Shown here: one piece after another, positions 16,946-24,577 of the stretch | Numbering within the stretch: the first letter of the stretch is position 1 | Layout: the number at the start of each line of letters is the position of its first letter | From: Bacteroidales bacterium | GTDB lineage: Bacteria; Bacteroidota; Bacteroidia; Bacteroidales; UBA932 | Reading direction: 5' to 3' | Assembly: GCA_015060255.1 (NCBI GenBank) | Contig: SUYV01000025.1 | Coordinates: 1-35,901, forward strand | Length of the DNA stretch: 35,901 nucleotides | Translations under genes and position numbers: made by a program | Notes under the pieces: model-generated | Told to the model about the DNA's origin: nothing | Seen by the model: the letters and a program-made list of their open reading frames with translations, nothing else | Database searches by the model: none

Positions 16946-18474
16946 TTTCTGACAAATTTCTCTTTAACCTTGTTTACCAGCCACTTGCGTTCATCACTCT
17001 GCAGACCGAGCGCGAAGATCAACAACATAGTCCACAGAACGCAGACCGATGCGCTGAGCATGAAGCCTGCAAAACCTTCCGGCTTGACAGCCTCGAGGAT
17101 GAGTGGCACGACCAAAGAACCGCATACCACCTTGAAGAGGACACTGAAATATACTTCCTCAAGGAAAGGCAGCACGGGGAATCCCGTCGCCTTGCTGAGC
17201 ATCAGCAGGCGCGCCCACATGCATATCTGTGATATTATGATGGCTACGATTACAGTAACTTCCGGGACCGCTCCCATTCTGAGACATACATACGACACAG
17301 GCAGGTTCAGCAGCTGGATTCCACCCACGACAAGCTGATAGTTGCGTATGTTTCCCGTCGCGAGCATAGCCGTTATCATAGGGTTTGAGAACGACTCGCT
17401 CAGGGCGAAAATCAGGAAGAGCTGAACGAAGAGCGAAGAGTGCTCCGGCACTTCCTTGAGCCATATGGACAGCAGGTAATCCGCATTGAAGATTACCGGA
17501 AGGGCTATGAGGAAAAGAAGGAAGAAAGACATTCTGGATGACCTTCTCACCAGACTGAACATATATTCCTTCTCCCCGGCAGCATATGACTTCGTGATCT
17601 GCGGATTGACGGCAGTCATGAAGTTGGTCACAAAGCCCTGCACCGCTCCGTTAAGCTGCACGGCAACTCCTCTGGCTGCGTTGACCGCCGGGTCTGAGAA
17701 GAGATTTACAAGGATGTTTCCTCCATGATCCCTAAGCACTCCCGAAGTCACACCTATGAAGTTCCATCCGGCAAAGGAGAACATCTCCCTGATCAGAGGC
17801 CGGTCAAAGACCGGACGGTATCTGCATTCTTCGAAATGCATACGGCAATATATTCCATATGCAAGGCGTACTGTCAGAACTACTCCAGCCATCAAGGCCG
17901 CATAGAATATAAGTCTGTCTATCGGAGAATGGAGTATGAGGAATGCCACCCCAAGCCTCAGCAGGCCGTCAAGGATGCCTATGTATGCGTATGCAGACAT
18001 ATGTTCATGCGCCGTGATTGAAGCCATCTGTGGCACGCTCATGAGGTTTATGACGAATGCCAGGAGCGAGAAATGCAATACCCAGCGTGCTGCAGGGATC
18101 CTCGACGGGTCTATGGTCATCTTGTTGTCTATGAACCACAGGCCGAGGGGCTCTGCGAGGAGGACCACGACAGCCGCAAGTATCAGCTGGATGGTTACCG
18201 CTGTAGAATATACTTTATTGAGCTGCGCGTCAGCTCCCTTTCCCATCTCGAAGGTTATGAATCTCGAGACTGCGGAATTCAGCGCCCCGGATATTATGGT
18301 GAACATGGACACGACGCCTCCCACGACATTGTATACGCCGAAGTCGTCCTCGCCGAGCGCACCCAGAACCACACGCGAAGTGTATAGCCCGACGAGCATT
18401 AGGACAAGCATCCTGACATACAGCATCAGCGTATTCCTGGCTATCTTCGTTCCCCTATGTCCATAGTTATCCAT
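16942..18474 (-). CDS. Polysaccharide flippase, MOP superfamily (Wzx-like)
   Basis: A 510-residue inner membrane protein with about 12-14 hydrophobic segments, from the opening NTLMLYVRMLVLMLVGLYTSRVVLGALGEDDFGVYNVVGG onward. That opening is typical of oligosaccharide flippases. It should move lipid-linked repeat units to the periplasmic face. It is the first gene of the polysaccharide operon, with a -7 box that ends 6 bases before the ATG, so the operon message is near-leaderless. The downstream gene overlaps by 4 bases. No polymerase or chain-length gene is present, so the locus may complete a product assembled elsewhere. Confidence 0.87.
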   Translation of the reverse strand: MDNYGHRGTKIARNTLMLYVRMLVLMLVGLYTSRVVLGALGEDDFGVYNVVGGVVSMFTIISGALNSAVSRFITFEMGKGADAQLNKVYSTAVTIQLILAAVVVLLAEPLGLWFIDNKMTIDPSRIPAARWVLHFSLLAFVINLMSVPQMASITAHEHMSAYAYIGILDGLLRLGVAFLILHSPIDRLIFYAALMAGVVLTVRLAYGIYCRMHFEECRYRPVFDRPLIREMFSFAGWNFIGVTSGVLRDHGGNILVNLFSDPAVNAARGVAVQLNGAVQGFVTNFMTAVNPQITKSYAAGEKEYMFSLVRRSSRMSFFLLFLIALPVIFNADYLLSIWLKEVPEHSSLFVQLFLIFALSESFSNPMITAMLATGNIRNYQLVVGGIQLLNLPVSYVCLRMGAVPEVTVIVAIIISQICMWARLLMLSKATGFPVLPFLEEVYFSVLFKVVCGSLVVPLILEAVKPEGFAGFMLSASVCVLWTMLLIFALGLQSDERKWLVNKVKEKFVRK

Positions 18475-18480
18475 AATCTA

Positions 18481-18488
18481 CAAATATA
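18481..18488 (-). promoter_or_regulatory. -7 box of the polysaccharide operon
   Basis: TATATTTG on the minus strand is followed after 6 bases by the flippase ATG, so transcription should begin at or next to the start codon. No TTTG lies at the -33 position. Confidence 0.45.
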
Positions 18489-18535
18489 GCATTAATTGAC
18501 GTAAAACATAAATTTTATACATTAAAACATTTTAT

Positions 18536-18567
18536 TTTGGCAGTCTCGAATATTATTGCTAAATTAG
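18536..18567 (+). promoter_or_regulatory. Candidate promoter of the Dabb-domain gene
   Basis: A TTTG at 18536-18539 is followed after 20 bases by TAAATTAG (18560-18567), one mismatch from TAnnTTTG. The predicted leader before the ATG at 18607 is about 33 bases. The rest of 18489-18606 is AT-rich with nothing else recognised. Confidence 0.4.
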
Positions 18568-18606
18568 TCGTCAAATATGAAAATTGATCACTAAACACTA
18601 ACAGCT

Positions 18607-18906
18607 ATGGTAAGATATTGTGTAATGTGGAAGTTCAAACCATCAGATGGAAAGACTTCCAAAGAGCTCGCTGAAGATGTCAAGGAGAAATATGAGTCCC
18701 TCTTGGGACTTGTGCCAGGACTTAAGAGTATTGAGGTTGGAGTAAACAGAAATGAAGGCAAGACTTCTTATGATGCAGTCATGATGGCTGACTTCGACTC
18801 TTGGGAAGCTCTCGCAGCATATAAGGCAGACACCTTGAGGGACAACGTCATACAATACGTAAAGACAATTGCCGAGGTTCGCGCAAAGGTCGAGTACGAA
18901 AGATAG
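18607..18906 (+). CDS. Dabb family protein (stress-responsive alpha/beta barrel domain)
   Basis: A 99-residue single-domain protein matching the Dabb/ferredoxin-like dimeric barrel family: the start VRYCVMWKFK, the central GLKSIEVGVN and the later YDAVMMADFDSWEALAAY are in the right order. Dabb proteins form dimers; roles range from stress response to small-molecule catalysis, and none can be assigned here. It stands alone with its own candidate promoter and terminator. Confidence 0.83.
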   Translation: MVRYCVMWKFKPSDGKTSKELAEDVKEKYESLLGLVPGLKSIEVGVNRNEGKTSYDAVMMADFDSWEALAAYKADTLRDNVIQYVKTIAEVRAKVEYER

Positions 18907-18925
18907 GAATACATCCTTAAACATA

Positions 18926-18951
18926 AAAGGGTCTCCGTGAGGAGGCCCTTT
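18926..18951. terminator. Bidirectional terminator between the Dabb and tetR genes
   Basis: An 11-bp stem (18926-18936 with 18941-18951, one mismatch) with a GTGA loop separates two convergent genes. The tetR stop codon directly abuts it at 18952, so the hairpin serves both strands. Confidence 0.8.
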
Positions 18952-19572
18952 CTATTTAGTCATTCCGCGTACGATCAGTTCCTTGACATCTTCCCGGCGA
19001 CGGTCCAGATAGGATTTTCGGAGGTTGGAATCACACTCACCTATGGCAAATCCCTTTGGAGCAACGATAAAGGCAGATATGGTGAGAGACATTATGTTCA
19101 TCAGAAGGTCGACAGCCGGCATAGGCCTTACCCTTCCTGCCTCTATTTCGATTTTCACCATATTCTCAAATCTGTTAAACGCACGGCTTCTGCTCTCATT
19201 CCTGAGATATCTGTCACGAAACTTGTCCCAACGACCCGGATTCATAATAAGTTCATTTACGATGAACGGGGCGAGACGTTCATCAAGCTCAAGAATGCCG
19301 AAGTAGAAGTCAATGACATTACGAATCCTTGCGACGAAATCTATAGACTCATCCAGTGGTGCGTCCAGATATTCCACAAACTGCTCCACCTTTGGCGCAA
19401 AGACATCCCAGAACAGCTTTTCCTTCGTCCTGAAATAATAATGTATCAAAGCCTGGTTGCAACCTACAGTCTTAGCTATCTCTGTAGTAGAAGTGCCGCT
19501 GAACCCCTTTTCAAGAAAAAGGCGTTCAGCGACCCATAAGATTCGTTTCTCTATATTCTGATTTCTATCCAT
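18952..19572 (-). CDS. TetR/AcrR family transcriptional regulator
   Basis: A 206-residue DNA-binding repressor. The N-terminal HTH is clear: ILWVAERLFLEKGFSGTST, then EIAKTVGCNQALIHYYF and RTKEKLF. The C-terminal ligand domain is of unknown specificity. The start was set at the ATG at 19572; the longer frame begins with a TTG inside the promoter. A perfect palindrome (GTGCGT-N6-ACGCAC) lies between the -7 box and the ATG, suggesting self-repression. No efflux or metabolic gene is obviously paired with it; the neighbouring transporter genes are co-directional upstream. Confidence 0.88.
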   Translation of the reverse strand: MDRNQNIEKRILWVAERLFLEKGFSGTSTTEIAKTVGCNQALIHYYFRTKEKLFWDVFAPKVEQFVEYLDAPLDESIDFVARIRNVIDFYFGILELDERLAPFIVNELIMNPGRWDKFRDRYLRNESRSRAFNRFENMVKIEIEAGRVRPMPAVDLLMNIMSLTISAFIVAPKGFAIGECDSNLRKSYLDRRREDVKELIVRGMTK

Positions 19573-19573
19573 A

Positions 19574-19598
19574 GTGCGTCCGTAAACGCACAAATATA
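19574..19598 (-). promoter_or_regulatory. tetR promoter -7 box with overlapping operator-like palindrome
   Basis: The -7 box TATATTTG spans 19598-19591. The 18-base palindrome GTGCGT-N6-ACGCAC (19574-19591) starts at its last base and ends one base before the ATG. A bound repressor here would cover the transcription start. Confidence 0.55.
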
Positions 19599-19631
19599 AG
19601 AATTAGATTCCGGCTAAGCAAGCGTCATATT

Positions 19632-19913
19632 CTAACGACGGTCAATCCACAACCACAGACGCCACATAAGCCATCCCCATGCAATGAACAAGGCCACATG
19701 AACCCATACAGGAGTCCTGGCCTGATATGCATCTGCCGGAAGAACCTTGTCAAAATCAGGAATATCCACATAATAATAGGCGCCCCCTCCGAAATCATAA
19801 CCTTCTATGAGGCCAAGGTGATTGACCATCACATAGACAGCTCCAAGAACGATAATCACCGCCATTATGACGGTGATTATGTTGAATATATGTTTCTTAC
19901 TTAGTTTCATCAT
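19632..19913 (-). CDS. Small two-helix membrane protein
   Basis: A 93-residue protein of unknown function. The first membrane segment is at about residues 9-29, the second at about 69-90 and is tryptophan-rich (IAWGWLMWRLWLWI). The loop between them contains GGGAYYYVDIPDFD. Its start overlaps the 3' end of the YeiH-type transporter gene by 17 bases in another frame, so the two are probably translationally coupled and may form a complex. A second ATG lies 3 bases downstream. Confidence 0.7.
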   Translation of the reverse strand: MMKLSKKHIFNIITVIMAVIIVLGAVYVMVNHLGLIEGYDFGGGAYYYVDIPDFDKVLPADAYQARTPVWVHVALFIAWGWLMWRLWLWIDRR

Positions 19914-21378
19914 TTCCCACTGTTCCTGCTTCCTGCATCATGTCAACTGCAACCTGTTCTGCAGCAGGCTGAGGAGCGACGACTTCCTTCTTAGACTTGA
20001 TCTTCTCTTCCTTATGAGTGAAGGTCTTGATATCTGGCTGAGGGAAGATCCTGCCTGAAAGGAGAAGCCATACCACGGCAAAAGTAAGGATGATATTGAA
20101 GGTCTGACCCACGATATAAAGCCAGAGAACCTTTCCACCCTGCATGCTCTTTGCGATCTTCTTGAAGTTGGTGTCGAGACCGATTGATGTAAACGCAAGA
20201 ACGAATGCCCAATCCTTGAAACCTCCGAGCACCTTGTTGATCGCTCCGGTCTTCTCTGCTCCGACTGCCGGAACAAAGATTACAGATGCTATGATTGAAG
20301 CAGCCATGAATCCGAGGATGAATTTAGGGAAGCGGTCCCAGATCTCCACTGCCTTGACTTCTGACTTTCCTGTCTTGTCAATCTTCCTTGCAAAGAAGAT
20401 AGCAACGAAGAATGCGATGAAGCCGATAAGGATGTTCTGGATCATCTTCACCAGAGATGCAACCTGCTCTGCCTCAGGACCGAGGGCGCTACCTGCAAGG
20501 ACTACCGCTCCTGTAGAGTCAACGGTTCCTCCGATGAGTGCTCCACCCATTATCTGTCCCATTCCCGTCCACTCGATGATCATAGGTTCGAAGACCATCA
20601 TGATGATAGTGAAGATGATCGAGATGGAGATGGCAACTGAAAGATCTTCCTTCTTTGCGCCAGATGCTGCTCCTGTAGCGATCGCCGCTGATGTTCCACA
20701 GACTGATGTTGCCGCAGCCACAGTCATCAGAAGAGGCTTGTTCTTGATCTTGAGGATCCTGTTTCCGAACCACCACATGAAGATGATCACGACTGGAGTC
20801 ACGCCCCACGCAATGCCAAGTCCATATAGACCGAACTTCGCGATATTCGAGAAAAGGATGGAGAATCCGAAGATGACCAGACCGGTCTTGATATAGAACT
20901 CTGTGCGGATTGCCGGCTTGAGCCATTTAGGGACACCGACAGTATTGGCAATGAGAAGGCCTATGAGAAGTGCCCAGAAAGCCCACTCAAGATATCTTTT
21001 AAGGGTAAATTCCGCACTGACCATCCTGACGATCACTGCAATTACGAACAATGCAAGGAATGCCGGGATGAAATTGCGGAGCTTCTCACCCTGAAGCTTG
21101 ACTCCGACACCAAAGAGAGCACCAAGAATCAGAACTGTCTTAAGGCATTTTCCCCAGAATTTCCATGTACCCAACTGCTCACCGAGAGGAATTGTCTTGG
21201 CAGCATCTGCTGCAGCAAGAGTCTCTCCAGCTGTCCATGTCTTGAAACTGAGTGCTGAAAAATCAAACCATCCGGTAAGGACCGCAAGACAGCCTAAAGC
21301 AATCACGATCGCTCCGATCCATACTGAAAGCCAGTCTTCTGTCCTGAGAAGATTAGAGATTCTACGATTTGTATTCAT
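19897..21378 (-). CDS. YeiH/YadS-type putative sulfate exporter family transporter
   Basis: A 493-residue inner membrane protein of the Cons_hypoth698 (YeiH) family with about 11 hydrophobic segments. Family features include GVKLQGEKLRNFIPAF, WFGNRILKIKN, CGTSAAIATGAASGAKKEDLSVAIS and TSIGLDTNFKK. The family is annotated as possible sulfate or related anion exporters, but transport is not well proven. It is longer than many members: an N-terminal extension and a charged C-terminal tail (about 60 residues, Lys/Glu/Ala/Gln-rich) are extra. A small membrane protein gene overlaps its end. Confidence 0.8.
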   Translation of the reverse strand: MNTNRRISNLLRTEDWLSVWIGAIVIALGCLAVLTGWFDFSALSFKTWTAGETLAAADAAKTIPLGEQLGTWKFWGKCLKTVLILGALFGVGVKLQGEKLRNFIPAFLALFVIAVIVRMVSAEFTLKRYLEWAFWALLIGLLIANTVGVPKWLKPAIRTEFYIKTGLVIFGFSILFSNIAKFGLYGLGIAWGVTPVVIIFMWWFGNRILKIKNKPLLMTVAAATSVCGTSAAIATGAASGAKKEDLSVAISISIIFTIIMMVFEPMIIEWTGMGQIMGGALIGGTVDSTGAVVLAGSALGPEAEQVASLVKMIQNILIGFIAFFVAIFFARKIDKTGKSEVKAVEIWDRFPKFILGFMAASIIASVIFVPAVGAEKTGAINKVLGGFKDWAFVLAFTSIGLDTNFKKIAKSMQGGKVLWLYIVGQTFNIILTFAVVWLLLSGRIFPQPDIKTFTHKEEKIKSKKEVVAPQPAAEQVAVDMMQEAGTVGNDETK

Positions 21379-21400
21379 AATAGGGTAGGTTAAAGTACTT

Positions 21401-21419
21401 ATTTAATAAGCTATTAAAT
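21401..21419. promoter_or_regulatory. Inverted repeat in the leader of the YeiH-type gene
   Basis: ATTTAATA-AGC-TATTAAAT is a perfect 8-bp inverted repeat 22 bases before the ATG at 21378. A weak -7-like TATTTTG lies farther upstream. It may be an operator; the regulator is unknown. Confidence 0.35.
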
Positions 21420-21435
21420 CAGTTGCAAAATAAAC

Positions 21436-21466
21436 GATGATTTTCAAGAAATACAAGAAAATCACC
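21436..21466 (-). terminator. Possible terminator after trpS
   Basis: A 10-bp stem with one wobble (21436-21445 with 21457-21466) and an 11-base loop lies 10 bases past the trpS stop. There is no strong T run, so termination is likely but not certain. Confidence 0.4.
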
Positions 21467-21476
21467 GCTTAAGTAA

Positions 21477-22592
21477 TTATCGCTGATACTTCTTTGTATG
21501 CTCTGCTATAAGCTCAGCATCATCAAAATAGTCGATCTTCATGGCCTTGCGTACATCCGCGAGGGTCTTTGCAGCCTCGGCGCGGGCCACTTCAGAGCCC
21601 TTGCGCAGGATCTCATATACCTGCGGGATGTTCTGCTCGTAATGGGCTCTTCTCTCTCGCATAGGCTGCAGGAACTCCTCCATAATGTTGAAGAGGAACT
21701 TCTTGCATGTACCGTCTCCCAGTCCGCCGCGACGGTAGTGGTCCTTCATCTCCTCGAGGTTTGCATACTCAGGAAGATACTTCGCGAAATGCTCGTCTGT
21801 GCTGAATGCGTCGAGATACGTGAATACCACGTTGCCCTCAATGTGACCAGGGTCGGTGATCTGGAGATGCTCAGGGTCGGTGTACATGCTGTTCACCTTC
21901 TTCTTGATCTCCTTAGACGTGTCAGAGAGATATATGCAGTTTCCGAGGGACTTGCTCATCTTGGCCTTTCCGTCTGTGCCGAGGAGGCGGCAGCATGTCG
22001 CATTTTCCGGAAGCATCATCTCCGGAGTCACGAGAGTCTCGCCGTATACTGCATTGAACTTATGTACGATCTCGCGTGTCTGCTCGATCATAGGAGCCTG
22101 GTCAACGCCCACAGGCACCGTTGTAGCACGGAACGCCGTGATGTCTGACGCCTGGCTTATCGGATATGTGAAGAATCCCACAGGGATACCCTTCTTATTC
22201 TGGGTCTCATCATCCTCGCAGTCCGAGAAGCCTCTCAGCTGCACCTCCTGCTTTACGGTCGGGTTACGCTGGAGTCTCTGCACCGTGACAAGGTTCATAT
22301 AATAGAATGCAAGCTCGCAGAGCTCAGGTACCTGAGACTGGATGAAGATTGTGACCTTCTCAGGGTCGAGGCCTGCAGAAAGGTAGTCCAATGCCACCTC
22401 GATGATGTTCTGACGCACCTTTTCAGGATTGTCGGCATTGTCTGTCAGCGCCTGCGCGTCTGCAATCATGATGAATATCTTTTCATACTCACCCGAATTC
22501 TGGAGTTCAACTCTCCTCTTGAGTGATCCGACATAATGTCCCAAATGAAGTTTGCCTGTAGGACGGTCTCCCGTCAAAATGATCTTGCCCAT
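21477..22592 (-). CDS. trpS: Tryptophan--tRNA ligase
   Basis: A 371-residue class I aminoacyl-tRNA synthetase that charges tRNA-Trp. The HIGH-type motif is KLHLGHYVG (His16, His19) and the KMSKS motif is at 211-215 (AKMSKSLGN). The opening GKIILTGDRPTGKLHLGHY is typical of the TrpS form common in Bacteroidetes. The start was set at the ATG at 22592; the longer frame has no support and would use a start nearer the promoter. The leader of about 50 bases shows no obvious regulatory fold. Confidence 0.9.
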   Translation of the reverse strand: MGKIILTGDRPTGKLHLGHYVGSLKRRVELQNSGEYEKIFIMIADAQALTDNADNPEKVRQNIIEVALDYLSAGLDPEKVTIFIQSQVPELCELAFYYMNLVTVQRLQRNPTVKQEVQLRGFSDCEDDETQNKKGIPVGFFTYPISQASDITAFRATTVPVGVDQAPMIEQTREIVHKFNAVYGETLVTPEMMLPENATCCRLLGTDGKAKMSKSLGNCIYLSDTSKEIKKKVNSMYTDPEHLQITDPGHIEGNVVFTYLDAFSTDEHFAKYLPEYANLEEMKDHYRRGGLGDGTCKKFLFNIMEEFLQPMRERRAHYEQNIPQVYEILRKGSEVARAEAAKTLADVRKAMKIDYFDDAELIAEHTKKYQR

Positions 22593-22647
22593 AAGTTTCT
22601 CTCTCGATTTTGGCGTTACTAATGCGTGTTTTACCACAAAATATCTA

Positions 22648-22655
22648 CAAATATA
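22648..22655 (-). promoter_or_regulatory. -7 box of trpS
   Basis: TATATTTG on the minus strand, 55 bases before the trpS ATG and back to back with the DUF2147 promoter. Confidence 0.5.
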
Positions 22656-22676
22656 ACAATCTTTTTCGGAAGTTGG

Positions 22677-22684
22677 TATATTTG
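22677..22684 (+). promoter_or_regulatory. -7 box of the DUF2147 gene
   Basis: TATATTTG on the plus strand, 27 bases before the ATG at 22712. Confidence 0.5.
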
Positions 22685-22711
22685 CGTGAGTAACTAAAAC
22701 CCAGACAAGAG

Positions 22712-23140
22712 ATGAAAAAGATTTTTTTCAGCATGATCTTCATGCTTCTGCCCCTCGCGGCAGCATTTGCACAGGACGTTGCAGGAAAGTGGAAACTCGA
22801 AGACGGATCGGCTATCGTAGAGGTCTACAAGAGCGGTGATGCATACAACGGCAAGGTTGTATGGCTCCAGAATCCGACAGAGGCTGACGGCTCCCCTGCA
22901 GTCGACAACAAGAACCCAGACAAGGCTCTCCGTACAAGACAGATCATCGGTCTGAACATGCTCAGCGGCCTCAAGGCACAGGGCGGCAACGAGTACGGCG
23001 GCGGCTCGATCTACGATCCGGGCAACGGCAAGACCTACAACTGCTCGATGAAGGTAGAGGGCGACATCCTAAGAGTCCGCGGCTCACTCGACAAGAAGGG
23101 ACTTCTCGGAAGAACAATGAACTGGATCAGAGTGAAATAA
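22712..23140 (+). CDS. DUF2147 domain secreted protein
   Basis: A 142-residue exported protein: a signal peptide at residues 1-20 (ending AAAFAQ) and then one DUF2147 domain with VAGKWKLEDGSAIVEVYK, YNGKVVWL, IYDPGNGKTYNC and the C-terminal GRTMNWIRV. DUF2147 proteins are small periplasmic or outer-membrane-associated beta-rich proteins of unknown function. It has its own promoter. Its stop codon is directly followed by the stop codon of the convergent channel gene, with no base between. Confidence 0.85.
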   Translation: MKKIFFSMIFMLLPLAAAFAQDVAGKWKLEDGSAIVEVYKSGDAYNGKVVWLQNPTEADGSPAVDNKNPDKALRTRQIIGLNMLSGLKAQGGNEYGGGSIYDPGNGKTYNCSMKVEGDILRVRGSLDKKGLLGRTMNWIRVK

Positions 23141-23758
23141 TCAATACTGATCTTTGGCCAGTACTATTCTGTAAAGATTGCAGCCGATCAGGTTGCCTAT
23201 CACGATGCAAGCGTATGTGCCCAGAATCTGAAGCGCATGCGCTTTCATAAATGTCACCGGCACGCAAAGGTAGTAGAAGGCGTCAGCCACGCAGTGAGTG
23301 AAGCCACATACGATGAAGAGCGGCACGCCGAACAGGAGCGGAAGATATTTCTCCTGACGTGCAAATGTCACCGCTGTCGTCATCAGGAAGCCGCAGCCGA
23401 TGCCGAGAAGGCCGCAGCGGAGCGCTCCGGTGCTGAGGCGGAGCTCAAGGATATTCTGCGCGGCGCCCTGTATGTCCATCGGTGAAACCCTGGCGAGCAG
23501 TGCAAGGCAAAGGCATCCTATGATGTTTCCAAGAAGTATGAGGAAGAGTTCTCCGACCTGGTTCTTCTCTATGAAACCGGCTGTTCCGGTATAAAGCTTC
23601 AGTTTATATCCCACCACGGCAAGAAGGCCGAGGGAGAAGAGTACGGCACCCACAAGGCTACCGTAAGTCTCAGCCTGAATGCCTGAAGCGAGGAATCCGA
23701 ACCCCGCTGTTCCTATGCATATGCCCGCAAAAATCGACGAGCGTAAAAGTTTCAACAT
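23141..23758 (-). CDS. Formate/nitrite transporter (FNT) family channel
   Basis: A 205-residue inner membrane protein with six hydrophobic segments, shorter than FocA/NirC (about 270-285). The FNT hallmark near the fifth segment is present as CGFTHCVADAFYY, whose histidine corresponds to the pore histidine of FocA. FNT channels move formate, nitrite or other small monovalent acids. The terminal cytoplasmic regions of the classical members are missing. Substrate is not assigned. Confidence 0.78.
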   Translation of the reverse strand: MLKLLRSSIFAGICIGTAGFGFLASGIQAETYGSLVGAVLFSLGLLAVVGYKLKLYTGTAGFIEKNQVGELFLILLGNIIGCLCLALLARVSPMDIQGAAQNILELRLSTGALRCGLLGIGCGFLMTTAVTFARQEKYLPLLFGVPLFIVCGFTHCVADAFYYLCVPVTFMKAHALQILGTYACIVIGNLIGCNLYRIVLAKDQY

Positions 23759-23783
23759 ATATCCTTATGGTTAAAATTGCGTG

Positions 23784-23791
23784 CAAAGATA
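23784..23791 (-). promoter_or_regulatory. -7 box of the FNT gene
   Basis: TATCTTTG on the minus strand matches TAnnTTTG, 26 bases before the ATG at 23758. Confidence 0.45.
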
Positions 23792-23800
23792 TATTATTTT

Positions 23801-24487
23801 CTATAATACTTCGCTCTCGATCTCTATCACATTGAGAATATCGGCACAAACCACGAATTTCACGTTATATCCCGCGAATGACAATCCATACTCACGCTGA
23901 GGGTCATTGTGATAAGAAGGACGTGGATCCAGACTCAGGGTCTCCACAAGAGCCGCCAGCACGTCATCGTCTGTGACCTTTGCCACAAGCTCTGCAGAAA
24001 TCTTCACATTAAGTTTACGCTCAGACAGTTCGTCAACGTAGCCGCAGGCAGCCTCCGGACGTGAGTCAGCATATCTTATATATGGCTTTATGTCATATAT
24101 AGGCGTGCCGTCCATAAGATCGGCTCCTTTGACATATATCACAGGACCATCCGGCGACTCGAGTTCCATAGAGGTAATCTCGACACAAGAAAGACCGATA
24201 GGATTAGGCCTATATGGCGACCTTGTCGCGAACACGCCCATGTGGGCATTGCCTCCAAGGCGCGGAGGTCTTACTGTCGGCTGCCACTCGGAGTGTCTGT
24301 TGGCCGAGAACTCCCATATGAGCCACAAATGTGAAAATGCCTCAAGACCGCGGAATGCATCGACATTTCTGAACTCTTTTTCGAAGATTATCTTACCGGA
24401 AAGACTCTCCGCAAGACCGCTTTGGCGCGGAATTCCGAACTTCTCAGGAAACTCGGTCCTGATATGCGCGATTGGCCTGATTTCCAT
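23801..24487 (-). CDS. trmO: tRNA (N6-threonylcarbamoyladenosine(37)-N6)-methyltransferase TrmO
   Basis: A 228-residue protein of the TsaA/TrmO (UPF0066) family, which adds a methyl group from SAM to t6A37 of tRNA-Thr. The family pattern is clear: IGPIAHIRTEF-like start, FSHLWLIWEF, MGVFATRSPYRPNPIGLS, VYVKGADLMDGTPIYDIKPY. The C-terminal DPRPSYHND segment is also usual. It is a beta-barrel methyltransferase acting in the cytoplasm. It stands alone with its own -7 box. Confidence 0.88.
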   Translation of the reverse strand: MEIRPIAHIRTEFPEKFGIPRQSGLAESLSGKIIFEKEFRNVDAFRGLEAFSHLWLIWEFSANRHSEWQPTVRPPRLGGNAHMGVFATRSPYRPNPIGLSCVEITSMELESPDGPVIYVKGADLMDGTPIYDIKPYIRYADSRPEAACGYVDELSERKLNVKISAELVAKVTDDDVLAALVETLSLDPRPSYHNDPQREYGLSFAGYNVKFVVCADILNVIEIESEVL

Positions 24488-24507
24488 AACAAATCATGTT
24501 TACACCT

Positions 24508-24515
24508 CAAATTTA
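24508..24515 (-). promoter_or_regulatory. -7 box of trmO
   Basis: TAAATTTG on the minus strand, 20 bases before the ATG at 24487. Confidence 0.45.
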
Positions 24516-24577
24516 TAAAAATTAATGTAACTTTAAACCATTATTGATGAATTTAGGGTTAAACGCATATATATAAT

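Noticed and set aside
17936..18466. 176-codon plus-strand open frame opposite the flippase gene
   Set aside because: Antisense shadow of a membrane protein gene; no independent start signals or domain.
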